Positions 1-5,381 of a stretch of 8,046 nucleotides of DNA are shown piece by piece. The stretch comes from Bacillota bacterium. Lineage in GTDB: Bacteria; Bacillota; Clostridia; Christensenellales; Aristaeellaceae. The notes under the pieces are model-generated. The model made no database searches, was not told the DNA's origin, and saw nothing but the letters and a program-made list of their open reading frames with translations. Where the stretch lies: contig JAEYAR010000180.1 of assembly GCA_023404715.1 (NCBI GenBank), positions 1 through 8,046 on the forward strand. The letters are read 5' to 3'. How positions within the stretch are numbered: the stretch's first letter is position 1; the number at the start of each line of letters is the position of its first letter. The translations under genes and the position numbers were made by a program.

Positions 1-775
1 GCTCCAGAATGATGTATTCGATTTTGCCGGTCGCGTTGGCTGCGTCGATGATCTGCTGAATATCCATACAGCCTGTGCCGATTTCCACGATGGCATGTCG
101 GTCGCCAACCGTATCGCGAAAGACTTCATGCGTAATGTACCGATCTGCGCACTTTTCCAGGTGGTTGAGCGGTTGGTCGTAGTCTTGTGCCAGGTCCTTC
201 TGGTGCAGCACGCATACGCGATCCGCATGTGCCTGAATGAAAGAGACAGGATCGCAGCCGCCACGCAGCGCCCAGTATGTGTCCAGCTGGATGCTGACAT
301 AAGCAGGGTCTGTGTTCGCCATGATGAGCTCCATAACATTTTGGTTTCCAAAACGTTGGAATTCGTGAAAATGGTTGTGGTAACAAAACCGCATGCCCGC
401 CTGCGCGATGCGCTTGCCAACCAGGTTATAGTTATCACAGGCGCGCAACACCTCATCGCGATCCTTGAAGACGTTCATGGGATTGACGAGATACTTTGCA
501 CCGAGTACGCTGTAGTAAGCGATGATCGCGTCGATAGTGTCCATATTCATGGGGAAGATGTGGCCGCTGATTACCTGCGAGCCATAGGGCGCGAGCTGTT
601 CTTTCAGGTGCTCGGCCTCTACGCCGAAGCCGCAGCCGCAGTCCTGATCCGCGCGATGGTTCGCGGTTTCAATGTACTTATAGCCGATGCGGGCCACTTC
701 GCCGATGGCGGCGATGGGATCCTTTGCCATTGCATTTTTGATAGAATAGAGCTGAATACCGACCTTGAGTGCCAT
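1..775 (-). CDS. Sugar phosphate isomerase/epimerase-type TIM barrel protein (3' end cut off by window)
   Basis: Translating the minus strand from the ATG at 775-773 gives 258 codons without a stop up to the window edge, so the C-terminus is missing, probably by some tens of residues. The start follows a strong ribosome binding site (TGAGGAGG, 783-790, 7-base spacer), 17 bases after the stop of the oxidoreductase gene. Motifs match the AP endonuclease 2 / xylose isomerase-like TIM barrel family (PF01261 type): IGYKYIE near residues 30-36, YHNHFHEF at 132-139, QLDTYWALRGG at 163-173, VLHQKD at 189-194 and EIGTG at 231-235. E138, D165, H191 and E231 are the likely divalent-metal ligands by analogy with family members. 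Such enzymes isomerise, epimerise, dehydrate or eliminate sugars and keto-sugars in the cytoplasm. The tight link to a Gfo/Idh/MocA oxidoreductase suggests it acts on the oxidised (keto) product. The family is secure; the reaction and substrate are unknown. Confidence 0.87.
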   Translation of the reverse strand, partial: MALKVGIQLYSIKNAMAKDPIAAIGEVARIGYKYIETANHRADQDCGCGFGVEAEHLKEQLAPYGSQVISGHIFPMNMDTIDAIIAYYSVLGAKYLVNPMNVFKDRDEVLRACDNYNLVGKRIAQAGMRFCYHNHFHEFQRFGNQNVMELIMANTDPAYVSIQLDTYWALRGGCDPVSFIQAHADRVCVLHQKDLAQDYDQPLNHLEKCADRYITHEVFRDTVGDRHAIVEIGTGCMDIQQIIDAANATGKIEYIILE

Positions 776-782
776 GTCGATG

Positions 783-790
783 CCTCCTCA
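783..790 (-). promoter_or_regulatory. Ribosome binding site of the isomerase gene
   Basis: TGAGGAGG on the minus strand, 7 bases before the ATG at 775. It fixes the start of a gene that is otherwise open at its 3' end, and it sits in the 17-base gap after the oxidoreductase stop codon. Confidence 0.8.
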
Positions 791-792
791 TA

Positions 793-1872
793 TTAATCCT
801 CGTCAAAATAAACGGCTTTTCCGGTCGCGCCGGAGGTATAGATCGCTTCTAAAATGCGCGTAACGGCGAGCGCCTGCTCGGGCTTCACCAAAGGAGCGGT
901 ATCTTTGATGATCGCATCAAGCCACTGGCGGGCCTCTAAAACGCCGGGAGTATCCTCGGCGCCTCCGAAGTAATCGACGCCGCTGGCTTCGAGATCGGGT
1001 TTTACGACGACCATCTTGTCGTCTACAATGTAGTTGAGCTGCAAACCGTCATTCATGTCCGCGCCGCCGTCCACACCACATAACGTACACTTAGCTTGCC
1101 GGTCATCCAAAATGTTGAGTGCCCAGGAGCTCTCCAGCACGATGACCGCGCCGTTCTTCATGGTGATAAAGCCCATGGCCGAATCCTCAACAGTATACTT
1201 CTCTACGTCCCAATGCCCTAAGATGTTGCCCTGATTCTCTTGTTTGCCTAGCTTCTTAAAGGCGCAACCCATGACGGACGCTGGTTCATAGTTATTCATC
1301 TCCCACAAGGTTAGATCCAGCGCGTGCGTGCCGATATCGATCAGCGGCCCGCCGCCCTGTTCGTACTCGTTGAGAAAAACGCCCCAAGTAGGCACGCCGC
1401 GTCGGCGCATGGCATGCGCCTTTGCGTAGTAGATTTCTCCGAGAGACGACATGCGCTTCTTGAGGTACTGGCTGTCCGGACGGAAACGGTTTTGGTAGCC
1501 GATGGTAAGCTTTTTACCGGTTTCGATGGCGGTATCGAGCATTCGCTTGGCGTCCACGTATGTTTTCGCCATAGGCTTTTCACACATGACATGTTTGCCA
1601 GCGCGCAGGGCGTCACAAGTCAGTTCGCAATGCGAGCGGTTAGGCGTCAGCACGTGCACGACCTCAATCTCCGGGTTACGCAGCAGCTCGCGATAGTCCG
1701 TGTAAACCTTGGCGTCCGGTGCGCCGTATTCGGCACAGGCCCATTGGGCGCGTTCTTCGATCAAATCACAGAAGGCGATGAGCTGCGCACGCGGGTCGGC
1801 CTTGAGGGAGGGAAGGTGCTTCTGCTTAGCGATACCGCCGCAGCCAATAATGCCAATTTTTACGGTTTTCAT
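793..1872 (-). CDS. Gfo/Idh/MocA family NAD(P)-dependent oxidoreductase
   Basis: A 359-residue cytoplasmic dehydrogenase of the usual family length. The N-terminal Rossmann fold shows GCGGIA at residues 10-15, an aspartate (D36) at the end of the second strand that usually favours NAD over NADP, TPN at 76-78, and the family signature CEKPMA around E98-K99-P100, whose lysine is normally catalytic. The C-terminal substrate domain has YQNRF (126-130) and GGGPLIDIGTHALD (173-186), where D179 and H183 are the usual active-site pair. The family oxidises or reduces a sugar, inositol or glycoside hydroxyl. I chose the ATG at 1872 over an in-frame one at 1890, because AAAGGAA (1881-1887) is spaced 8 bases from the former and the latter would overlap that site. 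It lies 28 bases after the permease stop and 17 bases before the isomerase start, so it is almost certainly in the same operon. The true substrate is unknown; a glycoside 3-dehydrogenase role is a guess from context. Confidence 0.92.
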   Translation of the reverse strand: MKTVKIGIIGCGGIAKQKHLPSLKADPRAQLIAFCDLIEERAQWACAEYGAPDAKVYTDYRELLRNPEIEVVHVLTPNRSHCELTCDALRAGKHVMCEKPMAKTYVDAKRMLDTAIETGKKLTIGYQNRFRPDSQYLKKRMSSLGEIYYAKAHAMRRRGVPTWGVFLNEYEQGGGPLIDIGTHALDLTLWEMNNYEPASVMGCAFKKLGKQENQGNILGHWDVEKYTVEDSAMGFITMKNGAVIVLESSWALNILDDRQAKCTLCGVDGGADMNDGLQLNYIVDDKMVVVKPDLEASGVDYFGGAEDTPGVLEARQWLDAIIKDTAPLVKPEQALAVTRILEAIYTSGATGKAVYFDED

Positions 1873-1880
1873 CGATATGC

Positions 1881-1887
1881 TTCCTTT
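1881..1887 (-). promoter_or_regulatory. Ribosome binding site deciding the oxidoreductase start
   Basis: AAAGGAA on the minus strand, 8 bases before the ATG at 1872. It is weaker than the other sites in the operon (no GGAGG core). It supports MKTVKIG as the N-terminus rather than the six-residue-longer form starting at 1890. Confidence 0.6.
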
Positions 1888-1900
1888 CATTGCGTTCGTT

Positions 1901-2794
1901 TCAGCCTTTTACTGCGCCCACTGCGATGCCCTTGACGAAATTATTCTGAACAAAGGGATAAATAAGGAGGATGGGCAGCACGCCGATGGCGGCGATGGCC
2001 ATGCGTACCGACATGCTGGGGATGCTGGACTGCGTGCCGGCAGCCGCGGCAGAGAGCGAAGCGTTGCTGGCGAGAAACTGGATGTCGGACATCATGCGCG
2101 TGAGCAGGTTTTGAATGGAGAAGTACTGGGGCTTGGTAATGTAGATCATCCCGTTATACCAGTCGTTCCAGTAGGCGATGCCCACGAACAGACCGACGGT
2201 TGCGATGATGGGGCGCGACATCGGCACGACGATGCTTAAAAATATGCGTAGCTCGCCCGCACCATCGATCTGGGCTGATTCGACAACCGCAGAGGGAATA
2301 TTGCCAGCGAAATAGGTGCGCATGAGCAACACGTACCAAGCACTGACCAGTAGTGCAGGGACGAGAAGGGCCCAAAGCGTATTTTTAATGCCCATATAGT
2401 TGGTGTAGAGCAGGTAGGTGGGCACCAATCCACCGTTGAACAGCATGGTGAAGAAGACGAAGAAAGTGAAGCCTTTTCGCCCGGGCAGGTCTTTGCGTGA
2501 AAGGGGATAGGCGAGCAGGGACATGATGACCAGGCCGCCGGCAGTGCCCAACACGGTAACGAGTACGGTAACGCCGTAAGCGCGTAGGATTTGGTCGCCC
2601 TGCCTTATGAGGTATGCGTAGGCATCAAGGCTCCACTCAGCAGGAAAGATGCTGTAGCCGTTCGTCGCCAGCGCATTTTCTGAGGTGAGCGATGCGATGA
2701 AGAGCAACAGAAAGGGAAACAGTGCAAAGAGGCTGAGCAGACCGAGTACGCCATGCGCTATGCCTTGAAAGATGCGGTTATCGCGGGTATTCAT
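1901..2794 (-). CDS. Carbohydrate ABC transporter permease, CarB/YtcP (MalG-like) type
   Basis: A 297-residue inner-membrane permease with about six hydrophobic segments: near residues 13-36, 74-98, 108-130, 139-158, 190-210 and 264-284. The cytoplasmic EAA loop that docks on the ATPase runs from about 167 to 195 (ESAQIDGAG, then IVVPMSRP), matching the CUT1 pattern. The ending FVQNNFVKGIAVGAVKG is typical of this subfamily, which pairs with an LplB-type partner. I prefer the ATG at 2794, preceded by AAAGGAG (2803-2809), over an in-frame TTG at 2812 that would overlap the upstream gene's stop. The ribosome binding site overlaps the TGA of the partner permease, so the two are probably translationally coupled and made in equal amounts. 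The substrate is likely an oligosaccharide or glycoside, but permease sequence alone does not fix it. Confidence 0.92.
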   Translation of the reverse strand: MNTRDNRIFQGIAHGVLGLLSLFALFPFLLLFIASLTSENALATNGYSIFPAEWSLDAYAYLIRQGDQILRAYGVTVLVTVLGTAGGLVIMSLLAYPLSRKDLPGRKGFTFFVFFTMLFNGGLVPTYLLYTNYMGIKNTLWALLVPALLVSAWYVLLMRTYFAGNIPSAVVESAQIDGAGELRIFLSIVVPMSRPIIATVGLFVGIAYWNDWYNGMIYITKPQYFSIQNLLTRMMSDIQFLASNASLSAAAAGTQSSIPSMSVRMAIAAIGVLPILLIYPFVQNNFVKGIAVGAVKG

Positions 2795-2802
2795 GACCGG
2801 TT

Positions 2803-2809
2803 CTCCTTT
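2803..2809 (-). promoter_or_regulatory. Ribosome binding site of the second permease, overlapping the upstream stop
   Basis: AAAGGAG on the minus strand, 8 bases before the ATG at 2794. Its first base is the last base of the upstream TGA stop (2809-2811). This supports coupling of the two permeases and the 2794 start. Confidence 0.75.
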
Positions 2810-3747
2810 CAAAACAGCGCGTTGTCGGGGCTGACTTTTCGGACGACCAGATTGGAGGCGAGCACCAGCACGAATCCGACGAGCGACTGATACATGCCGG
2901 CTGCTGAGGACATGCCCACGTCCCCGAGTTTCATCAATCCGCGGTATACGTAGGTATCGATGACGTTGGTGGTGGAATACAGCGCACCGGAGTTCATCGG
3001 TACGTGGTAAAAGAGGCCGAAATCGGCGTAGAAGATCTTGCCGATCATCATCAGCACCATCATGACGATGGTAGGCTTGATGAGCGGCAAGGTGATGGCG
3101 CGAATTTGCTGAAGCTTGGTCGCGCCCTCCAGGGATGCAGCCTCGTAATACTCCTTATCGATGCCCAGGATGGCGGAAAGGTAGAGCACGCAGAGGTATC
3201 CAACGTTCTTCCAGGCGTTGACGAATACGAGGATAGGCGGCCAAAGGCCGGGCGTCGAATACCATGCGGGCCCCGTCTGCCCGAGGGCCGGGAGCAGCGA
3301 CTTGTTGATAAAACCTAAATCTGAGCTTAGGAAAGCATTTACCAAGTAGCTGATGATGATCATGGAAATCAGATAGGGCAGAAGGATCGCGCTTTGGTAA
3401 AACCTCTTCATGCGGCGGTTGGATAGATCGTTGAGCAATATCGCCACGGCGACGCCTAAAAAATTATTCAGCGCGATAAAGACGACGTTATACAGGAGCG
3501 TGTTGCGCGTGATTAGCCAGGCATCGGAGGTGGCAAACAAATATTCAAAATTTTTAAGGCCAATCCAGTCGCTGCCCAGAATACCCTTGCGGAAGTTGAG
3601 ATCCTTGAAGGCGATGATGAGCCCGCTCATCGGCAGATAATTATTGATGATGAGGTATGCGATGCCGGGCGCCATCATCAGGTAAAGGGGAAGATACTTC
3701 TTCCATTTGACGGGATTTCGTCTGGGGTGGATGCTTGCAGCGATCAC
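2809..3747 (-). CDS. Carbohydrate ABC transporter permease, LplB (MalF-like) type
   Basis: A 312-residue membrane protein, usual for LplB-type CUT1 permeases. Hydrophobic segments lie near residues 19-46, 84-106, 117-140, 170-193, 223-245 and 283-301. The EAA loop is at about 198-225 (DKEYYEAASLEGATKLQQIR, then ITLPLIKP) and is very well conserved. It would form the channel with the CarB-type permease encoded next. The start is a GTG at 3747, supported by AAAAGGAG at 3757-3764 (9-base spacer); the next in-frame ATG is at residue 24, inside the first membrane segment, and would be too late. The short basic N-terminus (HPRRNPVKWKK) fits the positive-inside rule. It follows the binding-protein stop by 67 bases, with a hairpin in between that may lower its expression relative to the binding protein. 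Confidence 0.93.
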   Translation of the reverse strand: MIAASIHPRRNPVKWKKYLPLYLMMAPGIAYLIINNYLPMSGLIIAFKDLNFRKGILGSDWIGLKNFEYLFATSDAWLITRNTLLYNVVFIALNNFLGVAVAILLNDLSNRRMKRFYQSAILLPYLISMIIISYLVNAFLSSDLGFINKSLLPALGQTGPAWYSTPGLWPPILVFVNAWKNVGYLCVLYLSAILGIDKEYYEAASLEGATKLQQIRAITLPLIKPTIVMMVLMMIGKIFYADFGLFYHVPMNSGALYSTTNVIDTYVYRGLMKLGDVGMSSAAGMYQSLVGFVLVLASNLVVRKVSPDNALF

Positions 3748-3756
3748 CGCTTTTCG

Positions 3757-3764
3757 CTCCTTTT
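3757..3764 (-). promoter_or_regulatory. Ribosome binding site supporting a GTG start
   Basis: AAAAGGAG on the minus strand, 9 bases before the GTG at 3747. It justifies the non-ATG start of the LplB-type permease. Confidence 0.7.
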
Positions 3765-3770
3765 GTCCGA

Positions 3771-3799
3771 GCTGCCGGAAGACGTCGCCTCCCGGCAGC
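3771..3799 (-). repeat. Perfect 8-bp hairpin between binding protein and first permease
   Basis: GCTGCCGG (3792-3799 read on the minus strand) pairs perfectly with CCGGCAGC (3771-3778) around a 13-base loop. It begins 16 bases after the binding-protein stop codon. No T-run follows the 3' arm (the next bases are TCGGACAAAAGG), so it is not a classic intrinsic terminator. By analogy with known ABC importer operons such as malE-malF, a stem here can protect the upstream mRNA from 3' exonucleases and so keep the binding protein in excess over the permeases. The structure is seen in the sequence; the role is inferred. Confidence 0.6.
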
Positions 3800-3814
3800 G
3801 TGCGGTTTTATGGT

Positions 3815-5287
3815 TTACTTCGTCTTAGCCCATTCGTCGAGCTGGCGCTGCTTCTCTATGACGACCTTATCGATACCCGCGGCCTTTAGCTTGGCGCGGA
3901 ATTCCGGCAGAGCGACGTCCGGGTCTAGTACGCCCCACTCCAGGCCACAGCGATACTCGTTGAGCACGTTGTTCAATGCGGCGACCTCGGTCTTGACGGG
4001 CGTCGGATCCCAAGTGAAGCCGAAGGCGGCCGACTTGACGGCACTTTGATTAAAGGCCTGTAAATCTGTATAGAGCGTAGGCGCATCGCCTTCCCAGATG
4101 TGCGTGATATACTGATTGCCCATGGCCCAGCCCATGTTCAGGTTGTAGCCGGACGATTCAGCCGTAACGCCCTCGGGATAGTTGATGAGGCCATTCTCTT
4201 GTACCTCGTAGTGTACCCCCTCAATGCCCCAGCTGAGCAGGTTAGCAATACGCGGATCGGTATACATAAGGTTCAAGAACTGCATGGCCTTGTCAGGATG
4301 TTCGCAGTTGGCAGCGATGTACCACTGACATTGCTGCACGACGGAAGAGTTGGTGTTTACCTCGACCATGGGCGCACTGACGACATCGCGCTGTACGGTC
4401 GCGCTCTGCTTGAGGTCGAAACCCGGCTTAATGTTAGACGTATTGGCGAACAGTCGTCCTGACGTCATCTGGGGATTGGTGTTGTCCGATGAGGTCATAA
4501 CCTGCTCGGTAACATATCCCTTTTCATACCATCCACGGAAATAGCGACAATAATCCTCGTATTCCTGGGTGTCGAAGTAGTTGACGACCTCCAGCTTCTC
4601 GCCGTAATTCATCAAAACGCCCAAGTTGTCGCTGAGCGAATCGAACGTGCAAATCGTGTCCAGCAGGGCGTTGCCGCCGTTGGCTGCGCTCAAAGGAATC
4701 ATGGCCGGCTCATTGTCCTTGATAGTCTGAAGAACAGCGGCCATGTCGTCCAGTGTCTTCACCTGATCGACGTGAATGCCGTACTTCTCGCAGACGTCCT
4801 TGAGGAGCACGAAGCCGCGTGTCACCGCCAGATCGCGATTGGTGGTGAGGCCGTATTGGTGGCCGCCGATGCGCCCGGCATCCAGCCACTCCTGGCCGAC
4901 GGAATCAACGATGCCTTGACCGTACTCGGCGAGCAGGTCGTCCAGCTCGATGATTTGACCTTTGTTGTAGTAGTTGAGCCAATAGCTGCCCCAGCACATG
5001 AAAGTATCCAGCTGTTCGTTGCCCGAAAGCATAAGGTTGAGCTGTTCATGGTAGTTACCAAAATTGGCGACCACCGGATCGACCAGTTTAACGTTGATTT
5101 CTTCGACGAGAATCTCGTTGACCGCGTCCAACACCTTTTGCAGGTCGCTGGGCACGCCGTTAAGCGAGAAGAAGCCGATGACCAGCTCTGTAGGCTTCTC
5201 ATCCGCTAAGGCGGGGGTTAGCCCCATGCCTGTCAGCAACATGAGGAGACATAGGAATAGGGAAATCTGTTTAATGTGGATCTTCAT
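3815..5287 (-). CDS. Extracellular solute-binding protein of a sugar ABC importer (DUF3502-like C-terminus)
   Basis: A 490-residue secreted protein that would capture the substrate outside the membrane and hand it to the two permeases. The N-terminus is a classic signal peptide: H4/K6, a hydrophobic core from 8 to 23, and probable cleavage after ALA (A28). A lipobox-like LTG precedes M21 where a lipoprotein would have cysteine, so no lipid anchor is evident. The mature part begins TELVIGFFS, as in group-1 solute-binding proteins. The last ~130 residues (FTWDPTPVKTEVAALNNV, then LKAAGIDKVVIEKQRQLDEW) look like the DUF3502 domain of clostridial and Paenibacillus sugar-binding proteins. The frame stays open upstream to 5536, but the ATG at 5287 is chosen for the signal peptide and the AAAGGAGG at 5299-5306. 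The spacer of 11 bases is longer than for its neighbours. Expression is probably controlled by the leader structure and by the upstream response regulator. The ligand is unknown. Confidence 0.93.
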   Translation of the reverse strand: MKIHIKQISLFLCLLMLLTGMGLTPALADEKPTELVIGFFSLNGVPSDLQKVLDAVNEILVEEINVKLVDPVVANFGNYHEQLNLMLSGNEQLDTFMCWGSYWLNYYNKGQIIELDDLLAEYGQGIVDSVGQEWLDAGRIGGHQYGLTTNRDLAVTRGFVLLKDVCEKYGIHVDQVKTLDDMAAVLQTIKDNEPAMIPLSAANGGNALLDTICTFDSLSDNLGVLMNYGEKLEVVNYFDTQEYEDYCRYFRGWYEKGYVTEQVMTSSDNTNPQMTSGRLFANTSNIKPGFDLKQSATVQRDVVSAPMVEVNTNSSVVQQCQWYIAANCEHPDKAMQFLNLMYTDPRIANLLSWGIEGVHYEVQENGLINYPEGVTAESSGYNLNMGWAMGNQYITHIWEGDAPTLYTDLQAFNQSAVKSAAFGFTWDPTPVKTEVAALNNVLNEYRCGLEWGVLDPDVALPEFRAKLKAAGIDKVVIEKQRQLDEWAKTK

Positions 5288-5294
5288 AAGAAAA

Positions 5295-5348
5295 GTGCCC
5301 TCCTTTGAATGAATTCGATGATTCATTATAACGTGCACAGGAGGGCAC
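5295..5348 (-). promoter_or_regulatory. Nested inverted repeat hiding the Shine-Dalgarno sequence of the binding-protein gene
   Basis: In mRNA sense, GTGCCCTCCT (5339-5348) is the perfect reverse complement of AGGAGGGCAC (5295-5304), which contains most of the ribosome binding site. Inside the 34-base loop a second perfect 7-bp repeat, AATGAAT/ATTCATT (5321-5327 and 5308-5314), closes a 6-base loop, so both can form one long hairpin. The 3' arm is followed directly by TTTTCTT (5288-5294) and then the ATG. The structure could act as an intrinsic terminator or as a block to translation for transcripts arriving from the upstream regulator gene, or the repeat could be a protein operator. The pairing is seen directly; its function is inferred. 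Confidence 0.55.
5299..5306 (-). promoter_or_regulatory. Strong ribosome binding site of the binding-protein gene
   Basis: AAAGGAGG on the minus strand, 11 bases before the ATG at 5287. It is the best match to the 16S anti-Shine-Dalgarno in the window, as expected for a protein needed in excess, but six of its bases lie inside a perfect 10-bp stem (5299-5304). Confidence 0.75.
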
Positions 5349-5353
5349 GACCA
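5325..5353 (-). promoter_or_regulatory. Possible promoter for the importer operon
   Basis: A perfect TATAAT (5325-5330, minus strand) lies 37 bases before the binding-protein ATG. At 17 bases upstream the -35 position holds TGGTCG (5348-5353), matching TTGACA at only three of six positions. A weak -35 fits a promoter that needs an activator, and the adjacent AraC-type response regulator is the obvious candidate. Transcription would begin near 5318, downstream of the left arm of the large inverted repeat, leaving the ribosome binding site free. TATAAT can occur by chance in this AT-rich gap. Confidence 0.4.
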
Positions 5354-5381
5354 CTCATTTTGTGACGTGATTTTTATATAT

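Noticed and set aside
95..796. A 233-codon plus-strand ORF opposite the isomerase gene
   Set aside because: It has no recognisable motif and no ribosome binding site. The minus strand in the same stretch encodes a clear TIM barrel protein with HNHxxEF, LDTYW and EIGTG motifs.
1324..1935. A 203-codon plus-strand ORF opposite the oxidoreductase
   Set aside because: It is antisense to a gene with complete family motifs, crosses the gap between two genes, and shows no domain of its own.
3771..3799. Intrinsic terminator after the binding-protein gene
   Set aside because: The stem is perfect, but the bases after its 3' arm are TCGGACAAAAGG, with no T-run, and the operon clearly continues into the permeases.
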